Made by a program: the position numbers and the translations under genes. Of a stretch of DNA of 45,620 nt, positions 36,372-44,902 are shown piece after piece (position 1 is the stretch's first letter; every line of letters starts with the position of its first letter). Source of the stretch: Planctomycetota bacterium. Lineage in GTDB: Bacteria > Planctomycetota > Planctomycetia > Gemmatales > Gemmataceae. Under the pieces are notes generated by a model. That model had not been told where the DNA came from. It saw only the letters and a program-made list of their open reading frames with translations, and made no database searches. The stretch spans positions 1 to 45,620 of the forward strand of contig RFZJ01000025.1 in assembly GCA_009920765.1 (NCBI GenBank). Direction: 5' to 3'.

Positions 36372-38081
36372 TTACTTTTTAAACATTGCGTGAGATGGAT
36401 CACCCCTTGAGAGCAAATACGCAAGCAAGTCGAGAACTTCATTTTCATTGAGGGTTTTTAAGAGATCCTGAGGCATCAAGGAAACAGGAGAGACTTTAAC
36501 CGATTCAACATCTTTTTTCTTAAGATCTTGAACCTTGCTGGAATCTTCAGGATCGGTAACCACGATTATTGATTCTGCGTTTTCACTGACTACTTTTCCT
36601 GTAATGAATTTCCCGCTCTTGGTTTCAATAATCGAAGCCTTGTATTGATCAGATATCACCTTGTTGGGTTCAACAATTGATTCACAAAGATCTTTCAAAC
36701 TAAATCGACCTGCTACCTGACTAAGGTCCGGCCCGGTTGCTCCACCCTCACCGTTATAACGGTGGCAAACCACACAGCGGGAAGCAGCATACATTTTCTG
36801 GCCGTTTTTAAAGTCCCTCTTAACCAACTTACCATCCGCAAGCTGGACTAGTTCAGCAAGCTTGTATTCCCTGCCTGGGCCGGTAGCCTTGGGCAATACA
36901 GGCGCTTTATAAGGCTTTTTCAATCCTAGAGCTTCTATAGCCAACCGGTCAACACCGGTGGCGTTATCAAAAGCTTCTTTTTCAATGTTATTTAAAAAGC
37001 CCTGATAACTAGCCCCACCACTCTTGGTTCGTGCGTCGTTAAGCGCTGTAAAATACATCTTACGCTGATCAATGTTCCAATTTTCTTTTAAATTACGAAG
37101 GGAATAAAGATAATAATTTTTCTGAAGGTCGGGAAAATTAGAAAGCATCTTGGAAATGCTACCACCATAACCACGATTCCGCAGAAGCAGTTCTTCCATT
37201 TCTTTCCCTTCAACAGGCTTGGATGGCTGCATAAGCAATTGCGTAATTTTGCCGGCAATGGTGGAAGACTTCAAATAAACGAGTAGGTCGCCAAGATCTC
37301 TATTCAATCGCTCATCATTGGAAGGAAAGAAAGAATCAAGCTTAGAAGCTAGCTTGGCAGAGACATCTTTATCTGGTTCACCCATGCGAATAAAGAGAAG
37401 CTGATAAGCTCTGACAACTTCAAGTTTTTGGTTTTCTGAAAGGGATGAAAACTCAAGTTTATCAAGAGCTTTTAAAGCCTGGGCTTGCAAACTTTTATCT
37501 GCCTGTCGGGCAAGGGCAACTATTCCTTGAATAAGTGCTTCAGGGCTATTTTCAGATAGGACTTTATCTTGCCAGGATTTGGGGTCTTGGTGTTCCAGAG
37601 CAACTCTTGCCGCATACCGAATGAATCGATCCTCATTACCAAGGTATGAAAGGATGAATTGCAACTGGTCTGCACTTACTTTCGAAGGGTTATGAAAAGC
37701 TTCAAGCTTCCTACGGGTCTCACGTTCTTTAGCACCTTCTTTGTCCTGAAGTTCAGCAGGAGCAGTTGAATCTTTTCCGACATAAGTTACACGGAACAAT
37801 TCGGATTGAGCACCACGCCCACCTATTGAAAAGTAAAGTGCTCCATCCTTCCCAACCACCACATCAGTCAATGGCAGGGGAGTCCGGGAAACAAATTCCT
37901 CTTTAACCGCTTTATAAGAACTACCCATGGGGGAAATATGAATGGCATACATAGTGCCAAAAGTCCAATCACAGATATAGAGTGCCTTTTGATATTTAGC
38001 AGGAAACTTTGTTCCATAACCAAACTCAACCCCTACTGGCGAACCGGGACCTATATCAACCATCGCCAAGTTCACTACCAC
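36372..38081 (-). CDS. PVC-type heme-binding protein, C-terminal part (after frameshift)
   Basis: The frame opens at GTG 38081 with five residues that do not fit the family, then continues as the expected end of a dehydrogenase-like propeller: MVDIGPGSPVGVEFGYGTKF and ICDWTFGTMYAIH. Alpha-helical HEAT-like sequence follows (about 115-400), then a CxxCH_TIGR02603-type heme domain: CVVCHRY (Cys436-His440), GGATGPDLSQVAGRF, SIVEPNKVISDQY, LMPQDLL and LLAYLLSRGDP. It has no signal peptide. It overlaps the 3' end of the upstream frame (38056-39429) by 26 bases and continues its domain. I read the two as one gene broken by an indel. The C-terminus is a paralogue of the gene ending at 44901. Confidence 0.8.
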   Translation of the reverse strand: MVVNLAMVDIGPGSPVGVEFGYGTKFPAKYQKALYICDWTFGTMYAIHISPMGSSYKAVKEEFVSRTPLPLTDVVVGKDGALYFSIGGRGAQSELFRVTYVGKDSTAPAELQDKEGAKERETRRKLEAFHNPSKVSADQLQFILSYLGNEDRFIRYAARVALEHQDPKSWQDKVLSENSPEALIQGIVALARQADKSLQAQALKALDKLEFSSLSENQKLEVVRAYQLLFIRMGEPDKDVSAKLASKLDSFFPSNDERLNRDLGDLLVYLKSSTIAGKITQLLMQPSKPVEGKEMEELLLRNRGYGGSISKMLSNFPDLQKNYYLYSLRNLKENWNIDQRKMYFTALNDARTKSGGASYQGFLNNIEKEAFDNATGVDRLAIEALGLKKPYKAPVLPKATGPGREYKLAELVQLADGKLVKRDFKNGQKMYAASRCVVCHRYNGEGGATGPDLSQVAGRFSLKDLCESIVEPNKVISDQYKASIIETKSGKFITGKVVSENAESIIVVTDPEDSSKVQDLKKKDVESVKVSPVSLMPQDLLKTLNENEVLDLLAYLLSRGDPSHAMFKK

Positions 38082-39429
38082 TTGAAGCGTGGTTTACTCG
38101 GGTAGGGCGATACCAAGGCATGCCCATATCCCATTCCATATCCGCATCATAGACAAATATTTCGCCATCTGCATTCAGAGCAAAATCATATTCATTACGG
38201 TACCCACTGCTGATAATTTCCCAGTTTTTGCCTTCGGGATCCGTTTTGGCGATGTAACCACCGGGTGCAAGAATGCCACGGGCATGGCCGTTCGCATCCC
38301 ACTGCCTAGGCAACAAATGATCTTCCCCCCAATTGCTTGGCAATCTGCTTGCATTAAAGTTTTCGGGTGGCAGGGTGTGGTTTCCACAAACCACCAAAAT
38401 GGATTTACCATCAGGAGACAACCTAAGGGCATGAGGTCCATGTTCACCACCACCACGCAAGGCCTTAAGTTTAACCACTTCGTCAAACTGATCATCATTA
38501 TTGGTATCACGCAGGCGATAAAGCCCACTACCTTGACCACCGTTTACACAAACATAAAGGCTATCGAAGGCAAAAAGCAACCCTTGGGCTGCACTGATTT
38601 TAACATCAAGTTTCTCAACTTTAACATCGCCTGCAACACCAGGGGCAGGAACAGTTATTCGATAAAGCCCCTTGTCGCCTTGGTCTGAAGCAATGATTCT
38701 CCCTTTTGGGTCAACAGTTAAACAAACCCAAGATCCAAGCTTTTCTTTAGGAACCGTAAAAAGCTTTTCAACCTGAAAACCATCAGGAACTTTGAAAGAA
38801 TAATTAGAAACTGAAGCTACAGCACCTTCACCAGTTAAAACATTACCCCAAGGAGAATCTCCCAACTTGGCCACCTTTTTAACAACAGAAGGTTTACCCG
38901 CCTTCCCTTGCTCAACTGCCTTCCAAGTATCATCAGAAATCACATAGGTTGACTGCCCATCAGGGGAAGTAAGAATCATTTTAAATACAAACCCAGCTAC
39001 ACCTCCCTCATTTTCAACAAAAGCCTCAATGGAATTATCACCATTTTTAAGAAACTTGGTGACATCAAGCTGAACAGCATCTTTCCATTCGGAACTACGA
39101 CCAACATCTTGGTTATTGATTTTTAGCTTAACGATATTATCACAGGCAAACTTCACTTTCGCTTTGGCCCCAGACCATGCAAATTCCTTGGTCAAAATAT
39201 ATTTGGTATTGTTATTCGCACCCCAGATCCAAAAGGGATTGGCCCCTCCCGCAAACTCATTGGGGTTTTTATTTTTGGCAACTGCAACGGGAGTTGTCAC
39301 TTTATTCTCAGTAGTAGCCATTACTTCAGGAGTCTGGGTAAAAACCTCTTTTTCAAAAGCAAACAACGTCGCTTGAAAAGCTACGAAAGCAATCGTTAAT
39401 ACTAATCCCAGCCTGATTTTCAAAAACAT
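38056..39429 (-). CDS. PVC-type heme-binding protein, N-terminal part (before frameshift)
   Basis: 457 aa in this frame. Signal peptide (LGLVLTIAFVAFQATLFA), then a galactose-binding-like jelly roll (about 55-185: WIWGANNNTKYILTKEF and FLKNGDNSIEAFVENEGG). A TIGR02604-type beta-propeller of the membrane-bound dehydrogenase kind follows (about 205-457: GFQVEKLFTVPKEKLGSW, GPHALRLSPDGKS, NEYDFALNADGEIFVYDADM, WYRPTRVNH). It stops at SSGSELGDG, where family members continue through a Trp/Gly/Pro-rich stretch of about 20 residues into DIGPGSP. The missing stretch and frame change are the signature of a deletion or sequence error. A GAGGAG ribosome site lies 5 bases before the ATG. Confidence 0.82.
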   Translation of the reverse strand: MFLKIRLGLVLTIAFVAFQATLFAFEKEVFTQTPEVMATTENKVTTPVAVAKNKNPNEFAGGANPFWIWGANNNTKYILTKEFAWSGAKAKVKFACDNIVKLKINNQDVGRSSEWKDAVQLDVTKFLKNGDNSIEAFVENEGGVAGFVFKMILTSPDGQSTYVISDDTWKAVEQGKAGKPSVVKKVAKLGDSPWGNVLTGEGAVASVSNYSFKVPDGFQVEKLFTVPKEKLGSWVCLTVDPKGRIIASDQGDKGLYRITVPAPGVAGDVKVEKLDVKISAAQGLLFAFDSLYVCVNGGQGSGLYRLRDTNNDDQFDEVVKLKALRGGGEHGPHALRLSPDGKSILVVCGNHTLPPENFNASRLPSNWGEDHLLPRQWDANGHARGILAPGGYIAKTDPEGKNWEIISSGYRNEYDFALNADGEIFVYDADMEWDMGMPWYRPTRVNHASSGSELGDG

Positions 39430-39493
39430 ATTGGCTCCTCAAATATTGCCAGAAGACCGTTTCTAATATCAAATTAACCTTATTAACTAATAA

Positions 39494-39522
39494 ATATTAA
39501 CAAATGACAAAAACAATGCCAA
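39494..39522 (-). promoter_or_regulatory. Sigma-70-type promoter of the PVC heme gene
   Basis: Read on the minus strand: TTGGCA (39522-39517), 17-base spacer, TAATAT (39499-39494), about 65 bases before the ATG at 39429. The -35 box matches five of six consensus bases. Confidence 0.4.
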
Positions 39523-39582
39523 CCAATAATACTGCTGAATCAGAAGCCAATTAATCCAAACTGTAGAACATTCTTTTTAATT

Positions 39583-40884
39583 ATGGTACCTTGTTGCTTT
39601 GGAGGTTTTCAAACGAAACAGAATTTAAAAGATATGAGTAGCGCTTCGATTTCGATGCCGAGTTTTAATACAAACAAGCCAGAAACTGCATCAAGTGCAA
39701 TCATTCTTGTGGTGGATGATAATGCATGGAATCGGGAAACACTGGTAAAATTACTGATGGAAAAAGGGCTTCAAGTTGTTTCAGCTGAAAATGGGATGAA
39801 AGCCCTGGAACTTATTAGCAACAATAAGTTCAACCTCATTTTACTTGACGCCAAGATGCCAAAATTCAATGGAGTTGAAGTATTAAAAAAAGCCAGAACC
39901 AATTTCACACCACTTGAACTCCCAATTATTATGATGACCGCAAGAGGCGAGGCAAAAGATATAATTGCGGCTTTGGAACTTGGAGCGAACGATTACATCA
40001 CCAAACCGATTGATTTCCCCATTGCATTCGCGCGTATTCAAACCCATCTTCTACTAAACAAATCATTTCGAGAAATCGAAGACCTAAAGCAAAACCTGGG
40101 CGATAAAAATGAAAAGCTGGAAACTGCAAACCGCAGATTAAACAGGGATCTTGAAGCCGCTGCTGCCATCCAGCAAGCCCAATTGCCGGACGATTTACCC
40201 ACTTTTCCAGGGGTCAATTTCGCTTGGATATTTGAACCCCACGAAAAACTCGCTGGGGATATGCTTCATGTTTTCCCAATTGGCACAACCAAGGTTGGTT
40301 TTTTTGTACTTGATGTAAGCGGTCACGGTGCCCCTGCCGCCCTTTTATCAGTCACTGTTTCACGTCATATCACAGGTTTGCAAGGTGAGACCGGAAACAA
40401 ACTACTTGAAAAGCCGCAGAAAATCCTCACTTCACTCAACCAAAAATTCACCATGGACAACATGGGGGACAACTTCTTCACAATCGCTTATTGCGTTTTA
40501 GACCTGACTACCCTCGAACTAATCTACTGCTTGGCAGGACACCCAGGCATGATTTATTTGCCAAAAGGAAGCACTCCAACCGTACTTGACAAACCAGCAA
40601 TTCCCATCGGCCTTTTCGATGACTCAGTATATTCCGAGGAAAAATTGCAACTTCATGATGGCGACCGATTGGTACTGTATTCGGATGGAGTGATCGAAGC
40701 TGTCAACCCTGAAAAACAATCCTTCGGGAAAGACAATTTGAAAAACAGCCTGCACAAATCAAATGATTCTAAATTGCCCAAAGCATTCAAGCAGGTCATG
40801 AAAGATGTCAAAGACTGGTGCAAACCAGGAAGGCCAGCAGATGATCTAACAATCCTGGGCATCGAAATCAACAAAAACAAATAG
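39583..40884 (+). CDS. Response regulator with PP2C-type (SpoIIE) phosphatase output
   Basis: 433 aa from the first ATG; a second ATG at 39634 (residue 18) gives an equally complete protein and may be the true start. Residues about 38-160 form a receiver domain: VVDDN (43-47), the phosphoacceptor Asp89 in LLDAKMP, the Thr in MMTARG and Lys141 in the ITKP motif. A helical linker (about 160-200) leads to a SpoIIE/RsbU-type serine phosphatase (about 205-430) with metal ligands in LDVSGHG (Asp244) and RPADDLTILG (Asp420-421), plus YSDGVIEA. Such proteins dephosphorylate an anti-sigma-factor antagonist or similar partner on signal input. No kinase, STAS or anti-sigma gene lies nearby. Apart from the dehydrogenase that follows, it is one of the few probably cytoplasmic products here. 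Confidence 0.9.
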   Translation: MVPCCFGGFQTKQNLKDMSSASISMPSFNTNKPETASSAIILVVDDNAWNRETLVKLLMEKGLQVVSAENGMKALELISNNKFNLILLDAKMPKFNGVEVLKKARTNFTPLELPIIMMTARGEAKDIIAALELGANDYITKPIDFPIAFARIQTHLLLNKSFREIEDLKQNLGDKNEKLETANRRLNRDLEAAAAIQQAQLPDDLPTFPGVNFAWIFEPHEKLAGDMLHVFPIGTTKVGFFVLDVSGHGAPAALLSVTVSRHITGLQGETGNKLLEKPQKILTSLNQKFTMDNMGDNFFTIAYCVLDLTTLELIYCLAGHPGMIYLPKGSTPTVLDKPAIPIGLFDDSVYSEEKLQLHDGDRLVLYSDGVIEAVNPEKQSFGKDNLKNSLHKSNDSKLPKAFKQVMKDVKDWCKPGRPADDLTILGIEINKNK

Positions 40885-40947
40885 TTTGCCCGTAAACTCG
40901 TCCTCGGGTACTCTTGCTTAAATCACTTACTATCTTGGAGTAAAATC

Positions 40948-41721
40948 ATGCTACCCGGAATCAAACTTTTCGATCTTACCAATAAAACCGCAATCGTCAC
41001 AGGAGGCTCAAAAGGTTTGGGCCTTGCAATGGCTGAAGGGTTGGCTTCTGCGGGTGCAAATCTTGTAATCATCAGTAGAAATCAAAAAGAATCTCAAGCC
41101 GCTGCTGATAAAATCATCCGGGAATACAAAACAAAAGCAATCGCCATAAGTGCAACAGTTACTTCTGAAGATGAAATTCAAAAAGCAGTGACAACAACAA
41201 TTAAAGAGTTTGGGTCCATCGACATCCTGATAAATAACGCAGGCATCAATATTCGCGGCCCCATTGACGAACTTTCCTACGAAGATTTTAAAAAGGTGCA
41301 ACAAACCAATGTGGATGGAACATGGCTGCCTAGCAAGGCCGTGGTGCCCCACATGAAAAAGCAGAAAGCCGGCAGGATCATTAATCTTGCAAGTACGCTT
41401 GGTGTTGTAGGTTTAGCCAATCGCACGCCCTATGCAACCAGTAAAGGGGCGGTAGTGCAAATGACTCGAGCGCTGGCATTGGAACTTGCTCCATTTAATA
41501 TCACCGTGAATGCGATCTGCCCCGGGCCATTCCTTACCGACATGAACATTCCCATCAAAGACGATGAGAACACGAAAAAATTCATCGTGGGTGCTGTCGC
41601 TTTAGAAAGGTGGGGCGAGCTTAAAGAAATTCAAGGCGCGGCCCTTTACCTTGCCAGTGCAGCTTCAAGCTACACAACAGGCAGCCTCATCACCGTTGAT
41701 GGTGGCTGGACAGCGCGTTAA
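40948..41721 (+). CDS. Short-chain dehydrogenase/reductase (classical SDR)
   Basis: 257 aa, the normal length for a classical SDR. The NAD(P)-binding motif is TGGSKGLG (18-25), the structural NNAG is at 96-99, and the catalytic set is Ser149 (INLAST), Tyr162 and Lys166 (YATSK). PGPFLTDM and the C-terminal SLITVDGGWTAR are typical of gluconate 5-dehydrogenase / 2-deoxy-gluconate 3-dehydrogenase-like members. The sugar-acid assignment is plausible but not certain. No signal peptide is present, so it is cytoplasmic. GGAG lies 8 bases before the ATG. It follows the phosphatase gene by 63 bases and converges with the gene ending at 41738. Confidence 0.92.
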   Translation: MLPGIKLFDLTNKTAIVTGGSKGLGLAMAEGLASAGANLVIISRNQKESQAAADKIIREYKTKAIAISATVTSEDEIQKAVTTTIKEFGSIDILINNAGINIRGPIDELSYEDFKKVQQTNVDGTWLPSKAVVPHMKKQKAGRIINLASTLGVVGLANRTPYATSKGAVVQMTRALALELAPFNITVNAICPGPFLTDMNIPIKDDENTKKFIVGAVALERWGELKEIQGAALYLASAASSYTTGSLITVDGGWTAR

Positions 41722-41722
41722 A

Positions 41723-41755
41723 CTCAAGCAAGATACATCATCTTGAAGCTTTGAG
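41723..41755. terminator. Interrupted hairpin between convergent genes
   Basis: CAAGAT/ATCTTG (6 bp, 5-base loop) inside an outer CTCAA/TTGAG pair, spanning the 16-base gap between two convergent genes. There is no clear T-tract, so terminator function is only possible. Confidence 0.3.
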
Positions 41756-44700
41756 AAATGCAACCAGATCTGCAAGTTCCTGCGAGGAGAATTGCTGGTC
41801 AAGTCCTGCGGGCATAACAGAAACGGTGCCGGGTTCCATAATTTCAATATCTGCCCTGGGAATCCGGGTTTGTTGGTCAGGGCCGGTAATCAAAACAATT
41901 TCTTCCGGTGTGTCGGCTTTGATTAATCCTTGAAAAACCTTACCTGACGAAGTGGCAATTTTTATTGGTTCATAACTTCGCACAAAGCTTGCACTGGGAA
42001 AAAGAATTGCCTCGAGTAAATCACGTTCGCTTCGAATCTGACCAATCCTTGTAAGGTCTGGCCCTACCTTGCCACCCAAATACCCAATCGAATGGCAGAC
42101 ATTACATGCAGCCTTTGCATTTTGAAAAACAACCTGCCCCCTGCGAATATCCCCTGTCGAAACCAGAGGTAAAATTGCCTCCAACTTTTCATACTGTTTT
42201 GATACTTGTGCACGTATATCGATTTGTAATTGCTCAATTTCTTTTTGAACATCAGGCCCAAGTTTCTTTAACTTTTCCTTGATCACTTCAACTCGTATGG
42301 ATCCGATGGATGGCGATTTGCGAATCGCCCCAAGCAGGCTTTTTCCTAAGTTTTCATCAGTTAATCCTGTATAAACATCCAACAAACGATCCAACTCCAC
42401 CGGACTTGCTTTTTCTAATACTTTAAGCAAAGACACCATTTGAGTTGGCGATAATTTACCTTTGGCTATTGTTTCAGCAGTGCTTATTCTTGTAGAAACT
42501 GGTTTGTCCGTGGCTAGGTTTTTCAAAAACAAAGATTCAAAGTCATCGTCACTGATTCTAAATCCTGCTGGAGTCAATGAGAAAGCCAGCAACCTTAAAT
42601 CACTTTCATTAATGCCATCTATTGCTAGCATCCAAACAGAATTACCCACCAAGGCAAACTTGGATGGATTAAGTTTCAGCGATTTTAATGTTTTTAAAGA
42701 CTCCATTACGATTTCTTTATCTTTGGAACTCAATGCATTTAAAATCGACTTAACCCAAAATTCAGGAGGGTCCTTTACAGCGGAAGACGCCATGGTGCGA
42801 AAGGCCATTTTCCGAATTGCTGGCCTTGCAGATTCATTGGAAACCAAATCTGACAAAATGACTGCGATAAGGGGGGCATGCTGGGATAAACTTCCCAATC
42901 GGTTAAACAAATCTACCATTGAAGGATCATTTTCTTTTGTCTTTTCCACTGCGGTTTGTAAATGCGGAGCGAGGGTATTACCCCACTCGCCATGCCTGCC
43001 AACTAACCACCATGCAGAATCGCGCAAAGATTTATCAAGTGAATTTAAATCTTCCAACAACCATTCTACCTTTAACTTTTCAGGTTTACCCATTTCCAGG
43101 GCATGTAGACAGACCCTTCTTACATTTGGGTTCTTACTTCCAAGGCCCTCAACAAGAGAGTCAAAATCTTGAATTTCATAAAGTGCATAAGTAAGTGCAT
43201 GCAAAAGCACCCGATCATCAGCTTTTTCAGCCACGCTTAAAATCAAAGGAATAGATTGTTTATCTTTCGTACGGCCTATGATCTCTGCTGCCAATCTTTG
43301 TTCGGGGAGCGTAGAATTCTTAAACAAAGAATGAATTTCTTTTTGATTCGCATTACTCCGATGAAGCGAATTAGCATTCAAGGCTGCAATTCTAACATCC
43401 TTTGAAGGATCGGTTAAACTGCCTTTCAAGGCAAGCAAGGCGCTTGGAGAACCTAGCTTACACAGCGCCCAAACCGCAGCAATTCTTGTTTCAATTTTCG
43501 ATTCAGGCTTATTCACTTTCAAAATTTCTTCGATCGCAGAATCACCTTTAAGCACAAGTGCATCGGCAGCTTTCTTGCTTACAACAGTCCGCTCATCGGA
43601 AAGGTACTGAACCAACTTGGTAACCGGACTAGTTTTAAAATCAACTTTGATTCCATATGGGTCAGCCACAATTGCAGCATCTGATTTTCGTATACGATAA
43701 ATTGCACCTCGGACATCGGGTTTCACCAATTGGGAAGTAGGACAGCACAACTTGTACCATCCACCTGTATCAATTACTAAAAGGGAACCATCAGCATCTT
43801 CAATCACATCGGTGGGATGAAAATCGATCTGGTCCGAAACAAGAAAATCAGAATCCTTGGAAGCAAGGCCTGCACCTTGGTACTCAAGTTGATGCCTGGT
43901 GATTTTCCGCATGTTAAAAGAACAGGAAAACAAGTTGTCCTTGTAATCCTTGCCAAACGCATGTGATTCATAGGCATGCAAACCACAAGGGGCGGCGGCG
44001 CCAAGATGACTCAGAACGGGCATAACTTCAGGGGAAGTCCAAGGATGGCCACTTAATACACCATGAACTTTTCCATAAATGCCACCATATACAGCATGAA
44101 TCAATCCATCACGAAGGCCATTAGCTGGGTTTTGAAAAAAAGTAGTGGTGAAAATTCTTTCGCCCGAAGAAGTGAAAGCAACATCAACTGGATTATCCAT
44201 GCCTCCAGTCATCACATGCTCAAAACCGGTACCATCAGGCTTTGCACGGAATATATGGGAGGCATTGGTGCTTAAAGGAAACGAACCCGATAGTTTGTAT
44301 TCCTGCTTGGCAAACGCTCCCTTGCACCAATAAACAAATCCATCAGGGCCTGCATAAGGGCCATGCAAATCATTGGCGCAACCCGTAAGCGTTTTACCTT
44401 GGAACCACTCCACCCTGTCTTCAGCAACACCATCGCCATCTTTATCGGTTAACTTCCAAATTGAAGGAGGTGCAGCAACATACAACGACCCATCAAGCCA
44501 CATCGTGCCTTCAGGAAACATCATGTTTTCAGCAAAGACCGTGACATGCTCGAATTTACCATCATGGTTTTTATCTTCCAGCCTTAGAATCCTATGTGGT
44601 TTTTTCTGAAGCTGCACATCCGATTTTTCATTCGACCCTGAAGAATCAGAAACATACAACCGCCCTTGATCATCAAACGCAGCACTGATAGGCCTTGGCA

Positions 44701-44890
44701 CAACATCAGACGATGCGCAAAGGGTAATTTCAAAACCAATTGGAAGCTTGAACTTGTGACCGTTTAATTGCACTTCCTTGTACCCATTTGAGTTTGATAC
44801 CTCTGGCGCAGCAGGTAATCTTGATCGATCGCCTAAAATTGCAACAAGAATAAACCCAAGCAAAGCCCAAATGGATACAAGTCTGTACAT
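41738..44890 (-). CDS. PVC-type heme-binding propeller/HEAT protein
   Basis: 1050 aa from the ATG at 44890, which has AGGAAAA upstream and a signal peptide (LVSIWALLGFILVAILG). The frame extends further to 44962 but that part overlaps the upstream gene. Residues about 35-400 form a TIGR02604-type dehydrogenase-like propeller (GFEITLCASSDVVPRPISAA, DDQGRLYVSDSSG, EDKNHDGKFEH). Residues about 420-850 are HEAT-type helical repeats (KIETRIAAVWALCKLG, NVRRVCLHALEMGK). Residues about 905-1050 are the CxxCH_TIGR02603-type heme domain (CNVCHSIGYLGGKVGPDL, Cys929-His933). The family is abundant in Planctomycetes and Verrucomicrobia; a role as an extracellular electron-accepting sugar dehydrogenase is often inferred but not shown. 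It starts 10 bases after the preceding gene's stop. Confidence 0.9.
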   Translation of the reverse strand: MYRLVSIWALLGFILVAILGDRSRLPAAPEVSNSNGYKEVQLNGHKFKLPIGFEITLCASSDVVPRPISAAFDDQGRLYVSDSSGSNEKSDVQLQKKPHRILRLEDKNHDGKFEHVTVFAENMMFPEGTMWLDGSLYVAAPPSIWKLTDKDGDGVAEDRVEWFQGKTLTGCANDLHGPYAGPDGFVYWCKGAFAKQEYKLSGSFPLSTNASHIFRAKPDGTGFEHVMTGGMDNPVDVAFTSSGERIFTTTFFQNPANGLRDGLIHAVYGGIYGKVHGVLSGHPWTSPEVMPVLSHLGAAAPCGLHAYESHAFGKDYKDNLFSCSFNMRKITRHQLEYQGAGLASKDSDFLVSDQIDFHPTDVIEDADGSLLVIDTGGWYKLCCPTSQLVKPDVRGAIYRIRKSDAAIVADPYGIKVDFKTSPVTKLVQYLSDERTVVSKKAADALVLKGDSAIEEILKVNKPESKIETRIAAVWALCKLGSPSALLALKGSLTDPSKDVRIAALNANSLHRSNANQKEIHSLFKNSTLPEQRLAAEIIGRTKDKQSIPLILSVAEKADDRVLLHALTYALYEIQDFDSLVEGLGSKNPNVRRVCLHALEMGKPEKLKVEWLLEDLNSLDKSLRDSAWWLVGRHGEWGNTLAPHLQTAVEKTKENDPSMVDLFNRLGSLSQHAPLIAVILSDLVSNESARPAIRKMAFRTMASSAVKDPPEFWVKSILNALSSKDKEIVMESLKTLKSLKLNPSKFALVGNSVWMLAIDGINESDLRLLAFSLTPAGFRISDDDFESLFLKNLATDKPVSTRISTAETIAKGKLSPTQMVSLLKVLEKASPVELDRLLDVYTGLTDENLGKSLLGAIRKSPSIGSIRVEVIKEKLKKLGPDVQKEIEQLQIDIRAQVSKQYEKLEAILPLVSTGDIRRGQVVFQNAKAACNVCHSIGYLGGKVGPDLTRIGQIRSERDLLEAILFPSASFVRSYEPIKIATSSGKVFQGLIKADTPEEIVLITGPDQQTRIPRADIEIMEPGTVSVMPAGLDQQFSSQELADLVAFLKASR

Positions 44891-44895
44891 GGCTG

Positions 44896-44902
44896 TTTTC
44901 CT
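44896..44902 (-). promoter_or_regulatory. Shine-Dalgarno overlapping the upstream stop codon
   Basis: AGGAAAA on the minus strand; its first two bases are the last two of the TAG stop of the upstream gene. It sits 5-8 bases before the ATG at 44890 and so supports that start over 44962, and it suggests translational coupling. Confidence 0.55.

Noticed and set aside
38089..38688. 199-codon open frame on the plus strand
   Set aside because: It is antisense to the propeller part of the PVC heme gene and has no domain, signal or ribosome site.
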